This document shows, piece by piece, positions 52,084-61,446 of a stretch of DNA of 64,000 nucleotides (within the stretch, counting starts at the first letter, position 1; each line of letters begins with the position of its first letter). This stretch comes from QQVM01 sp964544885 (GTDB lineage: Bacteria; Bacteroidota; Bacteroidia; AKYH767-A; 2013-40CM-41-45). The DNA lies in contig CAZJDX010000013.1 of assembly GCA_964544885.1 (NCBI GenBank), positions 1 to 64,000 on the forward strand. The letters run 5' to 3'. Below the pieces are notes generated by a model. It was not told the DNA's origin. It saw only the letters and a list, made by a program, of their open reading frames with translations, and searched no databases. The position numbers and the translations under genes were made by a program.

Positions 52084-55000
52084 ATGCGATTATCAAGTCT
52101 GGAAATAAAGGGATTCAAAAGCTTTGGAGAAAAGGTTGTCATCCATTTTGACAAAGGAGTGACAGCGATTGTAGGTCCAAACGGAAGCGGAAAATCCAAT
52201 GTGGTGGATGCCATGCGCTGGGTCCTGGGTGAACAGAAAACAAGAATGCTGAGGTCGGAAAAGATGGAGAATATCATCTTTAACGGTACCAAGACCCGTA
52301 AACAGGCTAATATGGCGGAGGTATCCTTGACCTTTGAGAACACAAAAAACATTTTACCAACGGAATATTCGACCGTGACCATCACTCGCCGTCTTTACAG
52401 AAGTGGTGAGTCAGAATATTTGCTGAACTCCGTTCCCTGTCGTCTGAAAGACATTACGGATCTTTTTCTAGATACAGGGATCGGTTCCGATTCTTATGCC
52501 ATCATTGAATTGAAAATGGTGGATGAGATTCTCAATGATAAACACAACGCGATTAAAAATCTTCTGGAAGAAGCTGCCGGTATTTCCAAATACAAGATCC
52601 GGAAGAAGCAAACCTTTAACAAACTCGAAGAAACCGAGAAGGATCTCAACCGTGTAAATGACCTTTTATTTGAGATCGAGAAAAATATGAAAAGCCTGGA
52701 ATCTCAGGCTAAGAAAACCGACAGGTATTACAAGCTTAAAGAACAATACAAAGAATTCAGCAGCGAGCTTGCTCTCTTCACCCTCAAAGGAAGCAAGACT
52801 ACTTTCACTGAATTACAGGAGCAGGAAGAAAAGCAGCTGAATGATAGAACAATTCTGGATTCCCAACTGGCTGAAACCGAAGCCAGGCTTCAGGAAATTA
52901 AACTGCTTTCACTTGATAAGGAGAAAGAATTATCAGCCGCTCAGAAAGAACTGAATGACAAGACCGCTGCGCTCCGCCAGCAGGAAAACGACAAGAAGAT
53001 CAGCAACGAAAAACTGAAATTTCTCCAGGATAAGGAAGCAGGCCTTAGTCAGCAAATTACAAAAGATAAAACCTCTCTTCACTCCACCCAGGAGCATATC
53101 CGTCTGAACGAAGAAGAGAAGGTCAATGAAGAAGTCATCCTTGAGCTTCTTCAATCACAACTTCTTGAATTGAAATCCGAACTCGACAAGACTCGCTCCG
53201 CCCACGACACATTAAAGAGTGAGATTTCCAGGATAAGCGCTACCGCTCAGTCCATACAGGCCAGCATGCACGAATCTGAAAAGAGTTTTGCCGTCACGCA
53301 GGCCAGGAGAGATTCTCTGGAAAAAGAGATCGAAAGACTGAGTAATGACAATGCTTCCAAGACAGAAGAGCAAAGCTTTCTTCATGAACAAGCCGATAAG
53401 AGCAGACTTCACAAGGAAGACCGTGAAAAAGCTTTTGCCGATCTTATCAATTCTGAGGAGCGCATCTCGTCGGAAATAATCAGGTTTGAAGAGGAGTTGA
53501 AGAAAGTCACCGAAGATCTGATTAATGATGGTCGTAAACTGGATGCACGGCAAAACGAATTCCAGCTTACCAAAAGTCTGATAGAAAATCTCGAAGGATA
53601 TCCTGAATCGCTTCAGTTTCTCAGAAAAAACCAGGCTACAAGCAATACCCCTCTCTTCAGTGAGATCCTGAACTGTTCATCAGAATTCAAGACCGCCATA
53701 GAAAACTATCTCGATCCGTACATGAATTATTTCGTGATCGACAATGTTGAAGAGGCCGGGAAATCCATTAACCTGCTTAGTGAAACTTCTAAAGGTCGCG
53801 CGAATTTTTTCATTCTGAAAAACTTTGAAGAGACCCCGGCACAAGCCCTGCCTGAAATACCGGGTTGTATTTCCGCACTCGGCATTATCGATGTTGAAGA
53901 CCGTTATCTTCCGCTTTGCAGATATCTCCTGAGAAATGTGTACGTCGTAAATGAAAACCAGGAGAACACGCCTTATCTTCAGCAACATAATCAGGCTGCT
54001 GTTTTCATTTCCAGAAATGGTAAATTCTGCAGTTCGAGGCATTCGCTGTCCGGTGGTTCGGTTGGACTCTTTGACGGTAAAAGAATAGGAAGGGCGAAAC
54101 ATCTCGAAACGCTTCGCAAAGAAATTGATAACCTGAGCGCTGCACTCGAACTGACCAGGCGCCACCGTGACGCGATTCAGGAAAAGCTTCTCAGCAACAA
54201 GCAACAAAAAGAAAACTTCACCTCCGACAAAAACAGGCTCCAGCATGAAGTCAACAAGGCTGTGCATGAATTCAGTTCATTGAAAAACAAGGCTGAGCAT
54301 CTTGATTCGACCATAGCCAACAACAGGAAGATTCTCGAAGACCTTCGTGTTCAAAGGCAGGCCATTGATGATGATACACAGCAAAATGACCTCAGTTTCC
54401 ATGAACACCTGGAATTGCTGCGGACCGAATACGAAAACATCACTTCACAGCTCACCGTGAATCAGGATGAGTTTAGTCTGCTTTCGGAAAGAATGGGCGT
54501 TCAGAGTCATGATTATAACCAGCATAATATACAGTGCATACAGCAACAGAATAAAATCGCTACCATTATCCGTGACCATGAGTATAAACAGAATCTCCTT
54601 CACACGCTGACTCATAATATAGAGGTGAACACGGCTGAGCTTGAACAAAGTCAGCTTCAGATCAGGGAACTTCTTGAAACCACTTCGGGATATGATGAGC
54701 AATTGTTGAATATGTACGCCGAGAATAAAATCCTGGAAGAAAAAACAAACCTGGCGGAAGAAGACCTCTTCAAAACGCGGGGACAGGCTACGGAACTGGA
54801 AGGCAGGATACGATCAATACGCCATCAGCGCGAACAATGCGATCAGCTCCTGCAGGCTCTGAAGGACCGCACCAATGAACTGAAACTTCAGTTGAATTCC
54901 CTCAAGGAAAGACTTGCCGTTGAATTTGAAATTGACATCAATGACTTGCTTGAGAAAGATCCTTCACCTGACTGGACTGAAGAAGAGTTACGTGAGAAAG

Positions 55001-55647
55001 TAAACAAGCAAAAAAACCAACTTGACAATTACGGGCCTATCAACCCAATGGCTGTTGAAGCCTTCAATGAGATCAACGAGAGACATGTCTTTATCACGAC
55101 ACAAAAAGCCGATCTTGCCCAGGCAAAAGAATCCCTGTTGAAGACGATCGAAGAGATCGAAGTGACTGCCAGGGAGAATTTCATGAAAGCCTTTACGGAT
55201 ATCCGTCAGAACTTTATCAAGGTATTCCGCTCCCTCTTTACCGAAGACGATGACTGCGATCTGGTGCTGATTAATCCGGAGAATCCGACGGAAAGCGATG
55301 TCCAGATTATTGCAAAGCCAAAAGGCAAGAGGCCGCTGTCGATCTCGCAGTTGTCAGGAGGAGAAAAGACCCTTACGGCAACTGCCCTGCTCTTTGGAAT
55401 CTATCTGCTGAAGCCTGCACCCTTCTGCATCTTTGATGAGGTTGACGCTCCTCTTGATGATATGAATATTGACAAGTTCAATAATATCATCCGCAAATTC
55501 TCCACGGATTCACAATTCATAATCATTACGCATAACAAACGAACCATGACCGCCACTGATATCATTTATGGTATCACGATGGTTGAACAGGGCATCACAC
55601 AGGTTGTTCCGGTAGATCTGACAGAACTGGAGGACACCATTGCCTGA
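52084..55647 (+). CDS. smc: Chromosome segregation protein SMC
   Basis: The 1187-residue protein has the full SMC layout: a Walker A at 31-38 (GPNGSGKSN), a long coiled coil (about 165-505), a hinge (about 505-665), a second coiled coil and a C-terminal head with the ABC signature LSGGEKTLTATALL (about 1089) and Walker B FCIFDEVDAPLDD (about 1115). It is the ATPase of the condensin-like complex with ScpA and ScpB, which organises and separates chromosomes. Neither partner is encoded here. The length is normal. The gene is divergent from the TonB receptor unit and ends at a strong terminator. Confidence 0.97.
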   Translation: MRLSSLEIKGFKSFGEKVVIHFDKGVTAIVGPNGSGKSNVVDAMRWVLGEQKTRMLRSEKMENIIFNGTKTRKQANMAEVSLTFENTKNILPTEYSTVTITRRLYRSGESEYLLNSVPCRLKDITDLFLDTGIGSDSYAIIELKMVDEILNDKHNAIKNLLEEAAGISKYKIRKKQTFNKLEETEKDLNRVNDLLFEIEKNMKSLESQAKKTDRYYKLKEQYKEFSSELALFTLKGSKTTFTELQEQEEKQLNDRTILDSQLAETEARLQEIKLLSLDKEKELSAAQKELNDKTAALRQQENDKKISNEKLKFLQDKEAGLSQQITKDKTSLHSTQEHIRLNEEEKVNEEVILELLQSQLLELKSELDKTRSAHDTLKSEISRISATAQSIQASMHESEKSFAVTQARRDSLEKEIERLSNDNASKTEEQSFLHEQADKSRLHKEDREKAFADLINSEERISSEIIRFEEELKKVTEDLINDGRKLDARQNEFQLTKSLIENLEGYPESLQFLRKNQATSNTPLFSEILNCSSEFKTAIENYLDPYMNYFVIDNVEEAGKSINLLSETSKGRANFFILKNFEETPAQALPEIPGCISALGIIDVEDRYLPLCRYLLRNVYVVNENQENTPYLQQHNQAAVFISRNGKFCSSRHSLSGGSVGLFDGKRIGRAKHLETLRKEIDNLSAALELTRRHRDAIQEKLLSNKQQKENFTSDKNRLQHEVNKAVHEFSSLKNKAEHLDSTIANNRKILEDLRVQRQAIDDDTQQNDLSFHEHLELLRTEYENITSQLTVNQDEFSLLSERMGVQSHDYNQHNIQCIQQQNKIATIIRDHEYKQNLLHTLTHNIEVNTAELEQSQLQIRELLETTSGYDEQLLNMYAENKILEEKTNLAEEDLFKTRGQATELEGRIRSIRHQREQCDQLLQALKDRTNELKLQLNSLKERLAVEFEIDINDLLEKDPSPDWTEEELREKVNKQKNQLDNYGPINPMAVEAFNEINERHVFITTQKADLAQAKESLLKTIEEIEVTARENFMKAFTDIRQNFIKVFRSLFTEDDDCDLVLINPENPTESDVQIIAKPKGKRPLSISQLSGGEKTLTATALLFGIYLLKPAPFCIFDEVDAPLDDMNIDKFNNIIRKFSTDSQFIIITHNKRTMTATDIIYGITMVEQGITQVVPVDLTELEDTIA

Positions 55648-55666
55648 TCATAAGACTAATTCTTTG

Positions 55667-55691
55667 AAAGCCGGTACACCCGGCTTTTTTT
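55667..55691 (+). terminator. Rho-independent terminator of smc
   Basis: AGCCGG pairs with CCGGCT around a 5-nt loop and is followed by a run of six to seven T residues. It lies about 20 bp after the smc stop codon. Confidence 0.9.
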
Positions 55692-55697
55692 ATGCCC

Positions 55698-55738
55698 AAA
55701 AAAAATCCAGGCCGGAAGCTTACGGGTTGCCGGCCTGG
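55698..55738 (-). terminator. Minus-strand terminator downstream of the Wzi-like gene
   Basis: CCAGGCCGG (55707-55715) and CCGGCCTGG (55730-55738) form a perfect 9-bp stem with a 14-nt loop. On the minus strand it is followed by eight T residues (A-run at 55698-55705). It lies back to back with the smc terminator. The stretch from here to 55991 shows no gene or other feature. Confidence 0.7.
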
Positions 55739-55991
55739 ACTGGAAGTTTTACGGAACTTCGGTATTTCAGAACCTGTTGATTTGTGTTCGTGTTCTCCGT
55801 GGTTCTGGATGTCTGTCTATGAAAATATTTCTTTCTGTTCCTGCTTAACGATACTCAAAGTAACAACTCCATCCGGCAGAAAAAAATTATGACTGTATAA
55901 GTGGCCGGAAATATGGCCCGGCGGCGACAAGCACGGATAAGTGGCGAAATTGATTCCTGTTAAATCCGAAATGAGCCGGTGAATCCGGAAA

Positions 55992-57626
55992 TCAGAAACC
56001 AATATTGGCTCCGAGGTTCAAGGTAAAGCGTTTACCTATGAAATAGGGCATAGTATAAATCTCCTCCATGATTCCATGATAATCGGTGGAGGAGGCAGAT
56101 CCGAATATCCAGGCATCATTCAGGACCTGATATCGGGCTTTAAAGGTGAAGTCGGAACCCTGCCAGTAAACTTTATTAAGAAAAGGATGGCCGAGGCCGT
56201 TCCCCTGCGGATCTTTGGATGAACCCGTATAAAGGTACTCCCATCCTTTTTGCACAAAAGTGTAGGAAGCTTCCACGAATAATTTTGAAATCGGCTTATA
56301 TCCCAGCGCGAAATACATTTCATGCGCATTATCACCAAGATAATGTCCCATATTGAAACTGCTGGAGGCAAAGGTAGCAGTAGTGATATAGTGCCTGTAA
56401 ACGACCGGATTGGTCCTGGTATATTCAGCAGTGAAAAATAAATTCCTTAGCGCCAGGTTACTGATCCTGGCACCTGCCTTTATCGAATAAAAGTTGGAGT
56501 GCCTGTCCTTATCAGTAGCGCGGCTCATGCTTATCTCGTCCACGAAGGCGCTCAGATAAAGATGAACATTCCTGACATTCCTTGAACTGATATTGACAAA
56601 AAACTGTGAGTTCTGACCGAGGAAGTTGCTTCCTGTCGAGGTAAGCGAGTGATCGATACTTTTAAAAAAGAAAAAAGGAATAAGGTAAGCAGGGTGTACA
56701 TTCTGATCAGAATAAACGATGGAATTCCCCACTGAAAAATTTAATCTTCTGAAGGGGGTGAGCGTGTACATATTAGCCGCAATATACTTTGGCCTGAAAT
56801 TGATTCGGTTTGAGTTGCCATTAACATATGTTCTCGAACTGTCAATAACATCACTGACAAGCCATCCGTGGATATAGTTAAAATCGAACCACCGTACAGG
56901 CTTCAGTTGAAGCTTTAAATGGGTAAAACTCGGCTGGTGACCCGAAAAAATATTTGATCCATGGTAATTATCTCCCCAAACCATATGATCTTTTATCAGT
57001 CCCAGACTACCCCATCTCCAGCTGTAGGTGATTCCACCTCTCATCTCATCAAAATCCCCACCCCCTTCGGTATCTACCTTATAGTTCGATGCGTCAAACT
57101 GGTTAAGATACTTTGGATCGCTCAGCCGTTTACTTTCATGATTATCCCTGAGGCTGAAGTAGAAGCCAAGATTCTTTCCAATATAAGAATAGGCTTCCGC
57201 GCCGTTCCAGCGGTGATAGAAACTTCCACTGTCGTTCGTATAATAACTCAGTCCCAGGACAGGATTCACATTGAAAGTAAAGAGGCTGTCTTTGTAATAA
57301 AACAAATCCAGCCGTTTGTTGAAATCTTTATCGGGCCTTAATTCCTTCGAGAAATCTTTCAGATAGAATTCCACGTCTTCCAGTTGTCTGGGATTGAGCT
57401 TGTCCTTTTTGTTTCGGGCCTCGTTTAACTTCTCAGCAATCAGTATCCTGGAATACGGTTTTACTGCAGTATTCAAATCAATCACATGGGCATTGGACAA
57501 CTCATCCAGGAAATCATAGAGGTCCGCATTGCTCACATGCTGATAGACTTCCTGTGCATTTACCCGGATTGACAGGAAAAAACAGGTGCAAAGGCACAAG
57601 AAAAGCCAACGGATGCTATTCGTCAT
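55992..57626 (-). CDS. Capsule-assembly Wzi-family outer-membrane protein
   Basis: The 544-residue protein has a signal peptide (WLFLCLCTCFFLSIRVNA-Q), a helical N-terminal part (DLYDFLDELSNAHVIDLNT, then SRILIAEKLNEAR) and a long region of amphipathic strands, including YSWRWGSLGLIKDHMVWGDN and GHQPSFTHLKLQLKPVRW, that fit the Wzi/capsule-assembly family. It ends in FTLNLGANIGF, a typical barrel end. Wzi in Gram-negatives holds capsule polysaccharide at the cell surface. The gene is the last in a minus-strand polysaccharide locus, which supports that role. It lies 62 bp downstream of the sugar transferase. Confidence 0.82.
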   Translation of the reverse strand: MTNSIRWLFLCLCTCFFLSIRVNAQEVYQHVSNADLYDFLDELSNAHVIDLNTAVKPYSRILIAEKLNEARNKKDKLNPRQLEDVEFYLKDFSKELRPDKDFNKRLDLFYYKDSLFTFNVNPVLGLSYYTNDSGSFYHRWNGAEAYSYIGKNLGFYFSLRDNHESKRLSDPKYLNQFDASNYKVDTEGGGDFDEMRGGITYSWRWGSLGLIKDHMVWGDNYHGSNIFSGHQPSFTHLKLQLKPVRWFDFNYIHGWLVSDVIDSSRTYVNGNSNRINFRPKYIAANMYTLTPFRRLNFSVGNSIVYSDQNVHPAYLIPFFFFKSIDHSLTSTGSNFLGQNSQFFVNISSRNVRNVHLYLSAFVDEISMSRATDKDRHSNFYSIKAGARISNLALRNLFFTAEYTRTNPVVYRHYITTATFASSSFNMGHYLGDNAHEMYFALGYKPISKLFVEASYTFVQKGWEYLYTGSSKDPQGNGLGHPFLNKVYWQGSDFTFKARYQVLNDAWIFGSASSTDYHGIMEEIYTMPYFIGKRFTLNLGANIGF

Positions 57627-57688
57627 TAACCGGATTTTGATACCTGCAAAAATATAAAGTGAAGCGATATTGAAAAACGTGGCCGGGA

Positions 57689-58870
57689 TTATTTACTGCG
57701 CGCCTTCTTAATAATGATGTTATAGGCTGCTTTAAAGAAGTACCTTACATCTGTGATCCAGCCATACTTTTCATAGGCAAGAAGGTATTTCATTTCTGAG
57801 GCCATGATCTCATCAAGTGTTTTTGGCAGATCGGCATAGAATGGAGGGATAAGTCCCGGCTTATGCATAAGCCTTTTGCTTCTCAGCTCCTGTGTGTAAA
57901 GACTCAGGTAATGCGCGCTGAGGGGTCTTACGCCAAACAATTTCAAGTCGCCCCGAAGCAGGTTGATGATCATGGGGATCTCATCCACCCAATATTTACG
58001 GAAATACCTTCCAAGTGTTGATACACGGAAATCATCTTTCAGCTTTCCGCCTTCTGCCAGATCATTCTGCTCATAGACATACTGCTGAATAAATTCGGAG
58101 TAAGCGTGCATGGTACGCATCTTGTACACATGAATAATCCGGCCATCCTTGCCATGACGACGCATTCTGAAAATCGCTCCATATACGGGTTCATAGTCAA
58201 ATATGGGAGCCTTCACCTTGGTAGCCACGAAATATAAATTGTGACCTATGAATTTCTTGTCTATGATCTTGAATCCCGCAGCGTACAGTCTGCCAAATGT
58301 CTCGGTTCTTGAAAGCACTTTGTTTCTGTCACCTGTCAGTTTCAGATATATGGTATTGGTAACAGGCAGCTTTGGAAATACCCTTTTGAGGATGAAGTCA
58401 AGAACATAGTATATATGACTGATCCCGGCAGGGAATTTTTTCATGATCCGCTGCTTCCGCTGGTATTTGGTCTCAACACATCCGATGAACATTCCGTTCT
58501 CAGGAAGATGATTATTGACAGAAGAGAGAAAACGGTTTATCTCTTTCACATCATTTACCCTCTTCAGATTTACGATTGTCTTTATCGAATAAGGTAATTG
58601 ATTAATGCTTTCGGCAATGGAAGTACGGAGAATGGAAGTTCCGGCATCGTTCAGGTTGCAGTGTGTGGCAATAAATGCCCGTACCTGCTTATCCATACCC
58701 CCTATCTTTTCAAGGTGGGGTTTTGGCGCGTACTTTGATCGCTGAACCTTACCGGTGCGAGGCAGGGAAACTGCCAGTGAGCCATCTCCCGAAAAAACAG
58801 GATTTCCCCTGAAACGGTAATTCCACTTTGATGTCGCAGACTTCAGATAACCCGTTTTTTTCATTTTCAC
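57689..58870 (-). CDS. Sugar transferase (polyprenyl-phosphate glycosyl-1-phosphate transferase family)
   Basis: The C-terminal part of this 393-residue protein has the family's conserved blocks: VYKMRTMHAYSEF (about 250), DEIPMIINLLRGD (about 300) and FGVRPLSAHY (variant of the usual GPRP). The enzyme moves a sugar-1-phosphate from a nucleotide sugar onto undecaprenyl phosphate, the first step of many O-antigen or capsule pathways. The N-terminal 200 residues lack the several membrane helices of WbaP-like members, so attachment to the membrane is probably monotopic. Its gene precedes the Wzi-like gene and follows a 418-bp non-coding gap. Confidence 0.88.
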   Translation of the reverse strand: MKMKKTGYLKSATSKWNYRFRGNPVFSGDGSLAVSLPRTGKVQRSKYAPKPHLEKIGGMDKQVRAFIATHCNLNDAGTSILRTSIAESINQLPYSIKTIVNLKRVNDVKEINRFLSSVNNHLPENGMFIGCVETKYQRKQRIMKKFPAGISHIYYVLDFILKRVFPKLPVTNTIYLKLTGDRNKVLSRTETFGRLYAAGFKIIDKKFIGHNLYFVATKVKAPIFDYEPVYGAIFRMRRHGKDGRIIHVYKMRTMHAYSEFIQQYVYEQNDLAEGGKLKDDFRVSTLGRYFRKYWVDEIPMIINLLRGDLKLFGVRPLSAHYLSLYTQELRSKRLMHKPGLIPPFYADLPKTLDEIMASEMKYLLAYEKYGWITDVRYFFKAAYNIIIKKARSK

Positions 58871-59288
58871 ATAGCCCCTGTTACAGGGAATTGGTACAAT
58901 TTAATCCTTACCGCATTGGAAAGGAAGTTAATTCGGTGAAAACGGGGTAAAATCTGGCAAACACAATCAATAGCTTGGTAAAACCATGCAATTGCCTGAT
59001 GGATGTTTGATTAATCGAACCTGTAAAAGCCTCTTACGCAGAGGGCTCCAGCCCAATTGAAGTTTTACAGGTGTTGATCAGACTACTGAGAGGAGTAGGT
59101 GTGTTTCTGATTTGTTATGTTTTCCTGAATTGTAATGTAAATGTAATAAATGATCTGAATGATGCAAGATTTCAGTATGAATTCTCTAATAAATTTTCCT
59201 GAAAAAAAGAGGTGGGGTTAAAATCAACGAAAACAGCTTGAAAATGGCCATGATGGCTTGATTCAGGCCATAATCAAAATCCTTATTT
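58871..59288. other. 418-bp intergenic region with nested hairpin
   Basis: ACCTGTAAAA (59019-59028) and TTTTACAGGT (59063-59072) form a perfect 10-bp outer stem enclosing a shorter inner stem (GCCTCT with AGAGGGC). The remainder is AT-rich. No gene is seen. It could be a transcription control element within the polysaccharide locus. Confidence 0.5.
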
Positions 59289-60377
59289 TCAGATCATTCG
59301 CTCAGTGATTCGTCGAAGACAAGCAAGGTCACCCGACTGGCAATTGATGAGCCATTGAAGGCATTTGGAAAAATCTGATTTATCAGCGAGCATTTTCAAT
59401 TTTCTCTGATACCAGACTTGTTTCAGATCCGAAAGGCTGAGATAGTTATCGATCACCCGGAAAAGTTTATCCGTATCACCTGTTCTTATTCCACTGGTAA
59501 GTTGATAGTTTTTCTCAAGATCCTCCAGATAAGAAAGCTCTCCGACAAAATCATTATAACGAATGGAAGGAGTACCAAGAACGGCAGACTCGGCGGTCAT
59601 GGTTTGGCTGTCACCAATAAAAAGCTGTGCATAATATAATGCATGATGAATGTCTGAAGCCCGGATACTGATCCTGTAAGGCTCAAAATCCGGACTCAAT
59701 TTTCTTTCAGAGGTAATGTAAACTTTTCCGTGTGGTAATAGCTTTGTGATGATCTGCCTGGCAAGTTCGTCGGTAATTCCTGTTTTTCCAGTATCATGGT
59801 AGGCTCCCAATTCTGAAAAGCGGATGATAAAGTATTTCATCCCTTCCTGATATATACTTTTTATTCTATCAGGATCAGGAGTAAAGTGATTAGGGTGTAA
59901 ATAAGCCAGCTCATGATAGGAAGGATAGGGAATTTTCTTGTGCTCCCATTTCCAGGCACTGCAACAATCAGGGCAGATGAGATACTTTGCCGTCGGTCCT
60001 GCGATCCTGGCAAAGGATGGAACTTTTTCGAAATCGTCTTCGAAAAAAATGAAGGATGGAATATTCATCACTCTTCCCAGTACGCCCAATTCAGCGGCGC
60101 TTCCAATGAGTTTTTTGGGTTTATACTTCAAAATTAAACCGGAAAGCCTGAGCATCCTTCTGAGGAAAATCCGCATCAGCATGATTTTACCTTTACGCTT
60201 TGAAATATGTTTCCGGTCGATGTTGATGAAGGGTATACCCGCTTCCTTCAGCAGATCTTCCAGAACATCTTTGGATTTGATGCACACTAGCACCTCCTCA
60301 GGTTCAAGGGAAAGGATCGCATTTCTGTATAAGTGAAAATGGGCCGGATGTCCGAGATAAAATAGCGCCTTCACCAT
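59289..60377 (-). CDS. DUF354 protein, UDP-GlcNAc 2-epimerase-like fold
   Basis: The 362-residue protein starts ALFYLGHPAHFHLYRN, the glycine- and histidine-rich opening of the DUF354 family, and continues with KPKKLIGSAAELGVLGRVM, FIFFEDDFEKVP and later QLFIGDSQTMTAESAVLGTP, which corresponds to the C-terminal donor-binding loop of GT-B folds. Members are found in surface-polysaccharide loci and resemble UDP-GlcNAc 2-epimerases or GT-B transferases; the reaction is not known. It is soluble and follows the acyltransferase gene by 21 bp. Confidence 0.85.
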   Translation of the reverse strand: MVKALFYLGHPAHFHLYRNAILSLEPEEVLVCIKSKDVLEDLLKEAGIPFINIDRKHISKRKGKIMLMRIFLRRMLRLSGLILKYKPKKLIGSAAELGVLGRVMNIPSFIFFEDDFEKVPSFARIAGPTAKYLICPDCCSAWKWEHKKIPYPSYHELAYLHPNHFTPDPDRIKSIYQEGMKYFIIRFSELGAYHDTGKTGITDELARQIITKLLPHGKVYITSERKLSPDFEPYRISIRASDIHHALYYAQLFIGDSQTMTAESAVLGTPSIRYNDFVGELSYLEDLEKNYQLTSGIRTGDTDKLFRVIDNYLSLSDLKQVWYQRKLKMLADKSDFSKCLQWLINCQSGDLACLRRITERMI

Positions 60378-60398
60378 AGTCTGATCATTCTCGCAATA

Positions 60399-61439
60399 CT
60401 AATCCATACGTTCGCATCGTATTCCGTAGCGGGAAAAGAAAGCGAGCAATTCTTCTCCGGCCGGATTACTTCCCGATCTTTTCAGGGCACTGATCGAAAC
60501 TGCCATTCCGAAACCTTTGCGCATGGCTTCAGTCAGCATTTCCTGACCTGCCTCATATAACACCAATACCTGATCCGTTTTTCCGGAATCCGGTATCTGA
60601 GGACCCTTTACGTAATGCACGGTTCCATTCGTCATCCCGTTCACCGCTGCTACAAAGCCATGCTCTGTTTCATTTATCTTGCAATTGAATTCATGATACT
60701 TTAAGTAATCAAAAAACTCATTGAAGATCGAGTCCAGCATGTTCTTCCTTTGCTCATCATCCGGTGCCACGGGAACATGTTGCCGTATCACCGATGCAGG
60801 AGAACCGGCGGCAAAGCAATTGGCAGGAAGGTCGTTACCAACAAGGGAGTTTGCTCCAATCACCACATTGTCGCCAATAGTCACCCCGGGCATCACGAAC
60901 ACCCTCCAGGGGAGCCATACCTTTTTCCCAATGTGAACCGGAGCAAATTTCACAGGAAAACCCTCGAGCTGTGAGTTCCAGCTTCCATGTGTGAAAATCA
61001 GGCAGTGACCTCCTATTCCTGAATCATCATCGATAAATACCGGCAGCGTAGGGTTTATATAGCTCAGTTGCATAATAATGCAACGCTTGCCCAAGTGAAA
61101 TGAGGAACCGGGGCTTCGCATTCCTCCAATATACACCTGCTCGTTGATCCGGGAATCTTCGCCGACAAAAATCCTTTCCGTGTCAAGAACGGACATTGAG
61201 CCAATCTTAACATAGCGACCAATACTGATCTCCCTGCCTCGCAGGATCGTAAAAAATCCAATCTTAACATGATCATGGATGCTTACCTTTCTGCCAAGTA
61301 TCACTGAACCGGGTGACAGGCTTACCTTTTTCCCTATTGAATAACCCAATGCACGGTAAACAATCTTTTTCAGAAAAGAAGGCAGCATCCCGATGAAGAG
61401 AATATGCAGTACGGGTATGCGTGTCTTTTTGATCAGCAT
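60399..61439 (-). CDS. Hexapeptide-repeat acyltransferase with C-terminal extension
   Basis: Residues about 30-210 of this 346-residue protein are a left-handed beta-helix with hexapeptide repeats: GKKVSLSPGSVILGRKVSIHD, then VKIGSMSVLDTERIF, IGKKVWLPWRVFVMPGVTIGD and VVIGANSLVGNDLP. This is the O-acetyltransferase type (WcaF/NodL-like) that modifies sugars. From about 220 to the end, some 125 residues form an additional domain of unknown role; ordinary members stop near 200. It lies 7 bp after the deacetylase-like gene, in the same unit. Confidence 0.88.
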   Translation of the reverse strand: MLIKKTRIPVLHILFIGMLPSFLKKIVYRALGYSIGKKVSLSPGSVILGRKVSIHDHVKIGFFTILRGREISIGRYVKIGSMSVLDTERIFVGEDSRINEQVYIGGMRSPGSSFHLGKRCIIMQLSYINPTLPVFIDDDSGIGGHCLIFTHGSWNSQLEGFPVKFAPVHIGKKVWLPWRVFVMPGVTIGDNVVIGANSLVGNDLPANCFAAGSPASVIRQHVPVAPDDEQRKNMLDSIFNEFFDYLKYHEFNCKINETEHGFVAAVNGMTNGTVHYVKGPQIPDSGKTDQVLVLYEAGQEMLTEAMRKGFGMAVSISALKRSGSNPAGEELLAFFSRYGIRCERMD

Positions 61440-61446
61440 GATGGTA

